From a bacterium (GTDB taxonomy: Bacteria; Planctomycetota; Planctomycetia; Pirellulales; Pirellulaceae), in assembly GCA_030430075.1 (NCBI GenBank), contig JAUIGN010000003.1:62001-126000 (forward strand): a DNA stretch of 64,000 nt, read 5' to 3'. This document shows positions 19,350-27,391 of this stretch, piece by piece. The notes beneath the pieces are model-generated. The model was not told where the DNA came from. It saw nothing but the letters and a program-made list of their open reading frames with translations, and did no database searches. The translations under genes and the position numbers were made by a program. How positions within the stretch are numbered: position 1 is the stretch's first letter; each line of letters begins with the position of its first letter.

Positions 19350-20858
19350 ATGAGCAACTCGCAGACGAATCAACGACCGCGCCGCAGTTTTGCCAAGGGG
19401 GCCGACCCGTCCGCCAGCCCGCAGAGCCGCGTCGACCGGCTGAAGTACGACGGTGAAGACGTTCCCGTGCTCATTCGTCTACCCGACCTCACCCCACAAG
19501 CCCTGCTCCGGCAGCCCGCGCCGGCAGCCGCCGGGCAAAACGAATCACCGCTCGAACCGGCGGCCCAGCCGCCGATGGAGCAACCCCAAGCGGTCGCGGC
19601 CGGCCCCGAGACGGCCGGCGAGTCCGGTCCGGCAGCAGCCGCGGAACTCCCCAATCCGCAGACCGCCGGCCAGGCAGAAAAAACACCGGACGCCGGCGCC
19701 GGCACGGGCGAAACCACCGGTGGGACCGACCCCCTTGAGGCAGCCACCACGTCGCAGCCGGCAACCACTGCAGCCAAGTCGCTGTCCGCCGGCAGCGAAT
19801 CTGCGGACGAAGCGTCCAGCACCGACGATCAGGCCCGCGGCGCAACCAAGACGCCCGTGGGAGGATCCCGGGGCAGCAGCACCTCCAGCGCAGGGGCCGT
19901 CGGCCGTTCTGATCGAATCCCATCCAGACAGCGACGCCGGCCTTCCGAGCAGCGGACGGGTCAGCGAAACCACTCCAAGGGTCGCGGTGAGACGGGCCGC
20001 CGCTCGGGTCGCCCCGGCAGCACGGCCAAAACAAGTCCCCGCCAACCGGCCAGCATTCTCCCTTTTGACAAGACACGGCTGACGGTCGGTGCCGGCCTGG
20101 TGCTGGTTGCCGGCCTCACCTACTTTGCCCTGCGAGGCGGCGGCGAAGACACGGCCGTCCCTGTGGACGCTTGGGCCGGCGGCGAGTCGAACCAGGTGGC
20201 GAGCGACGTTCAACCGATCAGCGAACCCGAAATGGACCTCTGGCCCGCCGGCACGGGAACGCCCGCCGCGGGACCCGAGCAGAGCGTGACGCAGCACGCC
20301 ACACCCGTGACCGAACCGGCGAATGAGCCGGTCTGGCCCAATGACGCCGCCCAACCGGCGGCTCCTCCAACGGCGACCGCCGACGTGACGGGAGGGACCA
20401 GCCTGCCCGCTGCAAATTACACTTACAACTCACCCCCCATCACCGCGCCGACGAACGGACCGGAATACGAGGCCCCGGCGTACACGGCGGCCGGCGATGC
20501 CGAGCCGGTCACCGGTTGGCCGTCCGATCAGGGATCGGAGATTCAGCCGACGTCTGCGACGTCCCCAGCCGTTGGCTGGCCCGACTCCGGGGTGACACCG
20601 TCCGCCACCAACAATCAACCCAGCGGCACCACGAACGGCTACTACCAATCGCAACCGGCCGGCTACACCACGTCACCGGAGCCGACCGGCGCGTATGGGT
20701 CGGCCCCCAGCGTTCGCACCGGACGCCTGGAAACGGCGACCCCCAACCTGGGCGACACCTCGAACACGACGGCCACTTCTGGCTCCCAATTGAACGGTAC
20801 GATCGAAATCCCTCGAGCACGGGCGAACCATGAATACAACGGATCAAGCGTTTATTAG
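19350..20858 (+). CDS. Pro/Ala/Thr-rich single-span membrane protein
   Basis: About 502 residues, mostly low-complexity and predicted disordered. From the chosen ATG (MSNSQTNQRPRRSF) a basic N-terminus leads into a Pro/Ala/Glu-rich stretch and then a very basic segment (SRQRRRPSEQRTGQRN). One transmembrane helix, LTVGAGLVLVAGLTYFAL, sits near residue 245, followed by an acidic Pro/Thr/Tyr-rich tail of about 240 residues ending in REN-type charged residues. The positive-inside rule puts the N-terminal half in the cytoplasm. The stop overlaps the next gene by 29 bases, so the two are translationally coupled, and the partner is a CpsD-like P-loop protein. The arrangement recalls split chain-length regulator/tyrosine-kinase pairs of polysaccharide export, but this protein shows no Wzz domain. 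Function unknown. Confidence 0.75.
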   Translation: MSNSQTNQRPRRSFAKGADPSASPQSRVDRLKYDGEDVPVLIRLPDLTPQALLRQPAPAAAGQNESPLEPAAQPPMEQPQAVAAGPETAGESGPAAAAELPNPQTAGQAEKTPDAGAGTGETTGGTDPLEAATTSQPATTAAKSLSAGSESADEASSTDDQARGATKTPVGGSRGSSTSSAGAVGRSDRIPSRQRRRPSEQRTGQRNHSKGRGETGRRSGRPGSTAKTSPRQPASILPFDKTRLTVGAGLVLVAGLTYFALRGGGEDTAVPVDAWAGGESNQVASDVQPISEPEMDLWPAGTGTPAAGPEQSVTQHATPVTEPANEPVWPNDAAQPAAPPTATADVTGGTSLPAANYTYNSPPITAPTNGPEYEAPAYTAAGDAEPVTGWPSDQGSEIQPTSATSPAVGWPDSGVTPSATNNQPSGTTNGYYQSQPAGYTTSPEPTGAYGSAPSVRTGRLETATPNLGDTSNTTATSGSQLNGTIEIPRARANHEYNGSSVY

Positions 20859-23145
20859 AGCATACGGCAGCGATATCGTTCCGAGCAACGCCGACGAAGC
20901 GGCCCGCGCAGCGGACTATCCGGCCCTGGCCAAGAGTAACGTCAACGCGGTCTTTGGTTCCCTGCCGCAGCGCCACTACCGGGTCGACGGCCCGGCGCCG
21001 GCAACGCCCGATGCCACACCGACCGCGGCCGCAACGGCGCCGGCACCCTCGGTAAACCGGCCCTACTTGCCGCAACCGGCACCCGCCAAACCGTACACGC
21101 CGCCTGCCACAACAGGACCCGCGCCCTCCGAGCAGTTGCCGCCCTCGCCTGGCGCGCCGAACCTGGACGTCCGGGAAACCGGCGAAGCATTGCCCGCCGT
21201 CGACGGCGACCATCACTCCGCAATTCGCATTCAAGCCGATACGGCCCAAGCACCCGCCACCGCACGGCTGGCAGAATCGCCGGGCGCGAACGAACTGCCG
21301 CGGGAGCGCCAGGTCGAGCCGGCCGACGGACCGACGCGGACCGACGATCTCGCACCGCCAACGGCACCGCATCCCCGCGTGCCTCGACATCCCCGCGTGC
21401 CTCGACCGCATTTGAACTTCGCCGCCGCACAGGACGGACCGACACAGGAAGTCCTGACCAACGACGCACCAGCCCAGGCGGCGTCAACACCGGCAAGTGC
21501 TCCGGAGGGACCGGCCATGGCGGATGTCGCTGCACGGGCCGACGGGCCGCAACACCAGACCGCAGCGCCACAGCCTGGCGCGCCCGAATCGCTCGGTGCC
21601 GGCGATGGCCTGGCGATGCTGGCAGACAGCTTCGTGGTGGTTGGTCCTTCCTCCTTCGAATGGCCGACCATCGAACACGAGTCGTTGCCGCGGACGCCGC
21701 CGGAAGATGAGGAAATCGTTCCCGGCGCGAGCGACGCGGCGACGGAGCCTCCGCAAATTGTGGACGCCGCCCCCGCAGCCGCCCCCGCAGCCGCCCCCGC
21801 AGCCGCCCCCGCAGCCGCCCCCACACCGCCGTCGACAGTCGCCGTTCAACAGTCGGCTGCGGAGCAGAAACGGGAACCCAAGGAAGAAGAAGTCGGGGCG
21901 CCCGCCAACGAGGCAGTCAGCGAGGCAGTCAACGAGGCAGCCAGCGAGGCAGTCAACGAGGCAGTCAACGAGGCAGTCAACGAGGCAGTCAGCGAGGCAG
22001 TCAGCGAGTCAATTCCGGCACCGGTCGCAACGCAGGAGACTGCACAGGCGGCGGCCGGCCCGGCGCCGACAACGGCCCCCGCCAAACCGCAACCAACGGA
22101 AGAGCCGGCGGTCACTGCCGTCTTGCCGCAACCGGAACCTGCGACCGTTGCCACGACGCCGGAAGGCGACACCGAAACCGCCGCGGAGCCGGAAACGGTC
22201 TCACCCGCGACAGCGGATCTCGAACCGACGCCCGCAATCCCAGTGCCGACCAGCCTGAAAGCGGAGGCGGCTCCCACCGAGGCAACTGCCGATGCGGATG
22301 GATTCGAGACGCCCCTCAGCCGCGCGATCGCGGACGTCGACAAGCTGCAATCGAACGGTGCATCGTCCGTTGGCGGCTCGCCCGCCTGCGAAGCAGCGAG
22401 CGACACGTCTGACGAACAGGCGGCGGAGTCCACCACCAAGTCGGCGGCCACATCAGGCGAGAAACTCAAGCCCGCCTGGGAGGTCGATCGACTGCTTTGG
22501 CCGGCCGAAGCCGACCACCTTTACGAGTCGGAGGGTGAGTACTTTCGTCACGCCGGGGAAAAACTGCGGGACGCCAGCCACGAGGGGTTGCGCGTCCTGG
22601 GCGTTTCCTCAAGCCACGCGGGCGAAGGCTGCACGACGCTGGCGATGTGCCTGGCCCGAGCTGCTGCTGCTGCCGGTGCCAACGTGGCACTCCTGGACGC
22701 CAATCTGCTCGCGCCCCAATTGGGTGCCGCCCTGGGGCTCGACTTCGCCAATAGCTGGCATGAGACGCTCAACGGAGAGACCCCGCTGGCCGAAGCTGCC
22801 GTCACGGCCATTGCCGATAAGGTCACTCTGTTGCCGCTCTCCAAGCACGCCTTGCGGCAGGGCCTGGCCCTCGACAGCGACGGCGTGAACAAGGTCCTGC
22901 GTCAAGCCAGCGAGGTGTTTGATCTGGTTCTGATTGACGTCGGCTCGTCGGGCGACGAGCAACGCAGCCGCTTCCAGGCGGGTGAAGATTGCCCGCTCGA
23001 CGCCGCGATCATCGTACGGGATGTGCGGACCACGTCGGAGGAAGAGACGCTGGAGGCCGTTGCTCGCTTCCGCGACCTGGGCGTTGATGCGGTTGGGGTA
23101 GCAGAGAATTTCGCCTCGCCGGCCGTGGCACAGGCGGCCGCCTAG
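20830..23145 (+). CDS. CpsD/BY-kinase-like P-loop protein with long disordered N-terminus
   Basis: A 771-residue protein. Residues 1-540 are Pro/Ala/Glu-rich and repetitive, including APAA repeats and a run of NEAV/SEAV tetrapeptides. Residues about 560-760 resemble the ATPase domain of bacterial tyrosine kinases (CpsD/Wzc) and MinD relatives: LRVLGVSSSHAGEGCTTLAM, then VALLDANLLAPQLGAALGL in the Walker A-prime position, and DLVLIDVGSS for Walker B. The Walker A lysine expected in GEGKST is Cys here, and DxD is reduced to DAN, so catalysis is doubtful. There is no tyrosine cluster at the C-terminus. It is coupled to the upstream membrane protein gene by a 29-base overlap. Likely a scaffold or regulator in envelope polysaccharide assembly, which is inference only. 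Confidence 0.8.
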   Translation: MNTTDQAFIRAYGSDIVPSNADEAARAADYPALAKSNVNAVFGSLPQRHYRVDGPAPATPDATPTAAATAPAPSVNRPYLPQPAPAKPYTPPATTGPAPSEQLPPSPGAPNLDVRETGEALPAVDGDHHSAIRIQADTAQAPATARLAESPGANELPRERQVEPADGPTRTDDLAPPTAPHPRVPRHPRVPRPHLNFAAAQDGPTQEVLTNDAPAQAASTPASAPEGPAMADVAARADGPQHQTAAPQPGAPESLGAGDGLAMLADSFVVVGPSSFEWPTIEHESLPRTPPEDEEIVPGASDAATEPPQIVDAAPAAAPAAAPAAAPAAAPTPPSTVAVQQSAAEQKREPKEEEVGAPANEAVSEAVNEAASEAVNEAVNEAVNEAVSEAVSESIPAPVATQETAQAAAGPAPTTAPAKPQPTEEPAVTAVLPQPEPATVATTPEGDTETAAEPETVSPATADLEPTPAIPVPTSLKAEAAPTEATADADGFETPLSRAIADVDKLQSNGASSVGGSPACEAASDTSDEQAAESTTKSAATSGEKLKPAWEVDRLLWPAEADHLYESEGEYFRHAGEKLRDASHEGLRVLGVSSSHAGEGCTTLAMCLARAAAAAGANVALLDANLLAPQLGAALGLDFANSWHETLNGETPLAEAAVTAIADKVTLLPLSKHALRQGLALDSDGVNKVLRQASEVFDLVLIDVGSSGDEQRSRFQAGEDCPLDAAIIVRDVRTTSEEETLEAVARFRDLGVDAVGVAENFASPAVAQAAA
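21766..21822 (+). repeat. 12-bp in-frame tandem repeat (APAA coding)
   Basis: Four and three-quarter copies of gccgcccccgca, coding for an alternating Ala-Pro-Ala-Ala run inside the disordered part of the P-loop protein. Confidence 0.9.
21907..22008 (+). repeat. 12-bp in-frame tandem repeat (NEAV/SEAV coding)
   Basis: Eight and a half copies of a(a/g)cgaggcagtc. The encoded tetrapeptides NEAV and SEAV alternate, predicting a negatively charged helix. Copies differ by one base, so the array is partly homogenised. Confidence 0.92.
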
Positions 23146-23307
23146 CAACGAGCGAACCACAATACCCTGACTTCCTGAAGGCAGCGAACGTCGTCAACCA
23201 TTCCGCCGGTCATGCGGCGCATGATGCATCGCGGTCCGCCATCGTGCCGGGACGTGGGGACGGTCCGCCCCAAACCAGACGGTTGACTCGGTCCCTTACC
23301 GCCGGCT

Positions 23308-23742
23308 TCAGAACGGATCGCCCGGAACCCGATCACCGCCGCCCTGATGGGGTGGCTGCGGGCTTCCGGTCGCGATGCGAACGACGGCCATCAGGACTCC
23401 CATCGTCGCGAAGGCGAGCCCGAAGACGGCAAAAAACGGCCCCAGGAAGGCCAGCGTTTCGGCCGCCGGATCGCGGGCCAGATCGCTGCGTTCGAGGGCC
23501 ACATCGACGCACAGGAGCCCCACAAAGAAGACGCTCGCGCCACCCAGGCAAGCGACCAGCGTCCACCGCAGGGGAACGTGTGCTACCCGACCGGACCAGG
23601 CCGCAAGCACCCCGCTGACGACCGCAAAGGCCAGGAAGTCACGGTAGGTCGACGCGGCAAAGATCGCGCCGCTGGCTGCCATCATGGCGACCAGCTCGCG
23701 CAAGCTGAACTGCAGCCAATGTCTTTTCCCGGTTGGTCCCAT
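23308..23742 (-). CDS. Small four-span membrane protein, unknown function
   Basis: A 144-residue hydrophobic protein with four predicted membrane segments: LVAMMAASGAIFAAS near residue 17, FLAFAVVSGVLAAW near 36, TLVACLGGASVFFVGLL near 60 and LGPFFAVFGLAFATMGVLM near 103. The N-terminus HWLQFSLREL resembles a FSLR-type motif I associate with planctomycete small membrane proteins. It is oriented against its neighbours: convergent with the P-loop gene and divergent from the sulfatase. I do not recognise a family with an assigned role. The membrane-segment pattern on this strand is more convincing than the charged low-complexity reading on the other. Confidence 0.7.
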   Translation of the reverse strand: MGPTGKRHWLQFSLRELVAMMAASGAIFAASTYRDFLAFAVVSGVLAAWSGRVAHVPLRWTLVACLGGASVFFVGLLCVDVALERSDLARDPAAETLAFLGPFFAVFGLAFATMGVLMAVVRIATGSPQPPHQGGGDRVPGDPF

Positions 23743-23910
23743 CTGGCGGCCCTGCAGAAAAAATGGATCCGTCCCTGCTGCCGGTCCGGACCGACGGGAT
23801 GTTGGCCGAAAAAAGGACCTATCCCTGGTTTCGCAGTTATTGTAGTGCAGCGATCGGGGCGGGGGCTACCTGCCCGGTCGGGCGTTTGTCGGGTAGATTG
23901 TGAAGTCATC

Positions 23911-25362
23911 ATGCAAGATCGCCCCAACATTCTCCTCATCACCGCCGACCATTGGCCCGGACGGTTGCTGGGTGCTGCCGGTCACCCGGCGATCCAGACG
24001 CCGACGTTGGACCAGTTGGCCCGCTGCGGTACTCGTTTCCGCCGAGCATACACCGAGTGTCCCGTTTGCATCCCGGCCCGCCGGACCCTATTGACGGGAA
24101 CGACGCCCCGGACGCACGGTGACCGCAGCTTTCAGGTCGAGCTGCCTTTGCCGGACGTGCCGACGATCGCGGACGCGTTCCGCGCTGGCGGATACCAGAC
24201 CTATGCCGTCGGGAAGCTGCACGTCTATCCGCCCCGTGCCCGGGCCGGCTTCGACGACGTCTGGCTCTGCGAGGAAGGCCGCCCTCAATACGGTCCCACG
24301 GACGACTACGAAATCTACCTCGGCGAACAGGGGCTGGTCGGTCAACAGTACCTGCACGGCATGAGCAACAACGATTATGTCTCGCGACCCTGGCACCTCG
24401 ATGAACAACACCACGTGACGAACTGGACGTCGCGGGAAATGGCCCGCGCGATCCAACGCCGCGATCCCACTCGCCCCGCCTTCTGGTACCTCTCCTACAC
24501 GCATCCTCATCCCCCGCTGGTTCCGCCTCAGTATTGCCTGGATCTGTACCGGGAGATCGATCCGGGCGACCCCATCCAAAGCAGTTGGCCGCGGGATCAC
24601 GACACGATGCCGTGCCGCATGAACAACCGCCTGATCGACAGCACGGCATATGACGCGGACTTCATCCGAACTGCGCGCCGAGCGTTCTACGCGCTGTGCA
24701 CGCACATCGATCATCAACTGCGTATCGTGCTGGGAACACTGCGCGAAGAAGGCGAGCTGGACAATACGGTGGTGATGTTTCTGGCGGATCACGGCGACAT
24801 GCTGGGCGACCACGGCCTCTGGGCCAAGCGGCTGTTCTACGAGGGCGCCGCGAACGTGCCGATGCTGCTGGTCGGACGAAAGGGCGATTCGCGAGTCGCC
24901 CCGGGAGCATTGGATGATCGGCTGGTGGGACTCCAGGACGTGATGCCGACGCTGCTCGACCTGGCCGGGTTGCCGATCCCGGATACCGTCGACGGCCAAT
25001 CAATGATCGGGCCGGAGCGGCGCGAGATCCTGTACGGCGAATACGGTGAGCAAGCGGAAGCGACACGCATGCTGCACGACGGCCGCTACAAACTGATCTA
25101 TTACGCGGCAGGCAATCGGATGCAACTGTTCGACCTGGCGACCGACCCGGACGAACAATGCGACCTGATCGATTCGCCCGCCCACCAGGCGTGTCGGGAA
25201 CGGCTGGGCGACCGGATGCGCCGCGAGATCTACGGTCACGACCTGCAGTGGATTGACGATGGAGCATTCGTCGGGCTGGCAACGCCCGGCGGCGACACCC
25301 CGCCGGACCGCACACTTTCGCTGCAACGCGGCCGCCACTGGCCCGTGCCGCCGCAAGGTTGA
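23911..25362 (+). CDS. Sulfatase (formylglycine-dependent)
   Basis: A 483-residue member of the type I sulfatase family, hydrolysing sulfate esters. The start MQDRPNILLITADHW places the first metal-binding Asp at residue 13. The CxPxR maturation motif is CIPAR with C53, which must be converted to formylglycine, in CPVCIPARRTLLTG. A second metal site is ADHGDMLGDHG near 292. No signal peptide is evident, so the enzyme is probably cytoplasmic or its export signal is unusual. An upstream in-frame extension exists but lacks protein-like composition, and this ATG begins exactly at the conserved fold. Planctomycetes carry many sulfatases for sulfated algal polysaccharides. The substrate is not predictable here. 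The GT-C gene follows after 21 bases, so they are probably co-transcribed. Confidence 0.93.
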   Translation: MQDRPNILLITADHWPGRLLGAAGHPAIQTPTLDQLARCGTRFRRAYTECPVCIPARRTLLTGTTPRTHGDRSFQVELPLPDVPTIADAFRAGGYQTYAVGKLHVYPPRARAGFDDVWLCEEGRPQYGPTDDYEIYLGEQGLVGQQYLHGMSNNDYVSRPWHLDEQHHVTNWTSREMARAIQRRDPTRPAFWYLSYTHPHPPLVPPQYCLDLYREIDPGDPIQSSWPRDHDTMPCRMNNRLIDSTAYDADFIRTARRAFYALCTHIDHQLRIVLGTLREEGELDNTVVMFLADHGDMLGDHGLWAKRLFYEGAANVPMLLVGRKGDSRVAPGALDDRLVGLQDVMPTLLDLAGLPIPDTVDGQSMIGPERREILYGEYGEQAEATRMLHDGRYKLIYYAAGNRMQLFDLATDPDEQCDLIDSPAHQACRERLGDRMRREIYGHDLQWIDDGAFVGLATPGGDTPPDRTLSLQRGRHWPVPPQG

Positions 25363-25383
25363 GGCCGCAGCCGGGGTACGCCG

Positions 25384-26946
25384 ATGTACGACCGTCCAGA
25401 GCAGCAGCACCGATTCAATTGGGGGCTGCTGTGGATTGTCGGCCTGGGATCGCTGGCCCGCTTCTGGCAGGCCGGTGAGAGCCTCTGGCTGGACGAGCTC
25501 CATACCAGTTGGGTCGTCTCGGCGGGGCTGGCCGAGATCCCCGCGCGTGCTCAAATCGGCAACCAGAGTCCCCTCTACTTCTTCCTGGTACGCGGCGTCG
25601 TCTCCTTGCTGGGCGAACATGAGCTGACGATCCGTCTGCCCTCACTGGCCGCCGGGATCGGCCTGAATTACTACTCCGGCGTTGTCACGCGCCGCTGGTC
25701 CGGATCGTCGGCCGCCGGATGGCTGGCCGCTGCCCTGGTGGCTGTCGACCACAACATGATCTTTTTCTCGCAGGAGGCCCGCCCCTATGCCTTGGTGCAA
25801 CTGGTCGCCCTCTGGCAGTTCGCCGCCTTCTGGCGGCTCCAGACGACTCCCGGCCGAACCGATCGGCTGGTCGTCAGCGGCGGCTGGATCGTCATGTTCT
25901 ACCTGCACTACACAGCGATCCTGCTTGTCGCGGGCGAAGTGATCTGGTGGGCCGCGATCCAGGTCTGGCAACGGGGTCGAGGCAGCTACCGTCCCAGCCA
26001 CCTGCTGACGGATCTGGGCATCACGGCGATCGCCTGCGGCATCGCCCTGCCCCACCTGGCGGAGATCGCCGCCCGCCGTTCGATGTGGGAAATGTTTGTT
26101 CTGCAAAAGCCCGCCTGGGCCGCTTGGCGCTGGTTTCACTGGAATCTTTACGTCATCGGCACCTGCACCGTATGTGGCGGCGGACTCCTGATGAAACGGG
26201 TTTGGCGGTGGCTTCACGGATCGCCGGCCAGCGACCCGTCGCCACCGCCGGCCGGCATGGCGGACGCAATCAGCATCGCCCCGCTCCTCGTTTGCTGGTG
26301 GGCATCGCCAGCGTCGATCGCCTGGATGCTCACCGCCGGCGATGTGGCACGGATCTACTTTCCCCGCTACCTGGTCGGCGCGGCTGTGGCCCCGATGATC
26401 TGCGGCGGTCTCTGTCTGCTGATCTGCCGCAGCGCACCGCTCCGTGGAATCGCCTTGACGACGGTGCTGGGCCTGGCCATCTGGAGCAATGGACTTTGGA
26501 CACAATACCAGCGCGATGGTCGCCTGATCTCGGATCGCCGCCAGGACTGGAGGGCTGCGGTCGCCTGGCTGAACAACCACCGCCACGACAACTCGCCGGT
26601 GCTGGTCCGCAGCGGCCTCATTGAAGCCGACCGGCTCCGCAACGAACCCGAGTCCGCCCTGCGAGGTTACTGCCTGCTGCCGGTGACGAGCCTGTACCGA
26701 ATCGTGCCGCCCGAAAATCTACTCCCGCTCCCCACCACCGAGAGCGGCCGACTGTCAGCACCGGTCGCGGCGCTCGTCCGACAGCAACGCCACGCCTGGC
26801 TGGTGCTCAGCGCGCGCCCCGCCGCACACGAGACGATTCGGAACAACCTCCGCGACTCGCTGCCCGGCATGCAGGTCGAAATGGTACGCGACGCGTCCTT
26901 CGGCCATGTAGCCGTCTGGCAAGTCCGGCTCGGGGACGACGGATGA
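25384..26946 (+). CDS. GT-C membrane glycosyltransferase (ArnT/GT39-like)
   Basis: A 520-residue polytopic membrane protein with about ten hydrophobic segments. The first periplasmic loop carries the acidic pair of GT-C enzymes, LWLDELHTSW (D37, E38), followed by GNQSPLYFFLVRG, a typical GT39/ArnT-like arrangement. These enzymes transfer a sugar from a polyprenyl-phosphate donor to lipid, protein or glycan at the outer face of the inner membrane. The C-terminal 130 residues are soluble, with a SDRRQDWRAAVAWLN segment also common in this family. It begins 21 bases after the sulfatase stop and probably shares its transcript. Acceptor and donor are unknown. Confidence 0.85.
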   Translation: MYDRPEQQHRFNWGLLWIVGLGSLARFWQAGESLWLDELHTSWVVSAGLAEIPARAQIGNQSPLYFFLVRGVVSLLGEHELTIRLPSLAAGIGLNYYSGVVTRRWSGSSAAGWLAAALVAVDHNMIFFSQEARPYALVQLVALWQFAAFWRLQTTPGRTDRLVVSGGWIVMFYLHYTAILLVAGEVIWWAAIQVWQRGRGSYRPSHLLTDLGITAIACGIALPHLAEIAARRSMWEMFVLQKPAWAAWRWFHWNLYVIGTCTVCGGGLLMKRVWRWLHGSPASDPSPPPAGMADAISIAPLLVCWWASPASIAWMLTAGDVARIYFPRYLVGAAVAPMICGGLCLLICRSAPLRGIALTTVLGLAIWSNGLWTQYQRDGRLISDRRQDWRAAVAWLNNHRHDNSPVLVRSGLIEADRLRNEPESALRGYCLLPVTSLYRIVPPENLLPLPTTESGRLSAPVAALVRQQRHAWLVLSARPAAHETIRNNLRDSLPGMQVEMVRDASFGHVAVWQVRLGDDG

Positions 26947-26995
26947 GCAGTTTGCGGCACGTCGTCATGGTGAGAACCAGGAGGCGTCTTGTGCC

Positions 26996-27021
26996 TTCCG
27001 TAGCTCATGCTGAGCATGACT
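26996..27021 (+). repeat. Dispersed palindromic repeat, family A (copy 2)
   Basis: ttccgtagctcatgctgagcatgact, with a perfect catgctgagcatg core. It sits 50 bases after the glycosyltransferase stop, upstream of copies of families B and C in the same 445-base gap. Confidence 0.7.
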
Positions 27022-27060
27022 CAAGACCGCTGGATCGATCGGAGGAAGGAGTCATGAAGG

Positions 27061-27110
27061 CCCCGTTGTGTTGATCGCCGAGCGAACCGGACGCAAACGT
27101 GCTCCGACTG
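27061..27110 (-). repeat. Dispersed repeat family B (copy 1, partial)
   Basis: Matches the outer 50 bases of the element near 43.5 kb at the same spacing (gttgatcgc, cgaaccgg and ccg-ctgag blocks) but lacks the ggggctaacgccc part. Confidence 0.6.
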
Positions 27111-27273
27111 AGATGCGCGGCGATTTCGGCAGGTTGACCGTAAATTGACCGCAAACGGTTGCGACTCTGCGGCTTGCATTGCATCGTTGGTCGTTGATGA
27201 AGAATCCGGGCTGGCGCGGCAACACGGGCATGGCCTGGGGTCAGGCCAGGGCAAGCAAGGAATGGTGGGGATT

Positions 27274-27366
27274 GGAGACCTTCGGTCGGCGGTTTCGGCG
27301 GGGTCGGAGACCCGCGCCGAGCACGTGGGAGACCCGCGCCGAGAACGTGGGAGACGCGCGCCGAGC
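27274..27366 (+). repeat. Dispersed repeat family C (copy 2)
   Basis: The leader ggagaccttcggtcggcgg is followed by tttcggcggggtcggagacc and then about three 22-bp units based on gagacccgcgccgagcacgtgg. The array ends 25 bases from the 3' end of recG. Confidence 0.85.
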
Positions 27367-27391
27367 TGTTGTGTGGTCGGGTCGCCTGGGC

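Noticed and set aside
23204..23226. Fifth family A palindrome (ggtcatgcggcgcatgatgc)
   Set aside because: It shares the palindrome style but lacks the ccgtagg arm and differs at several positions, so it was not counted.
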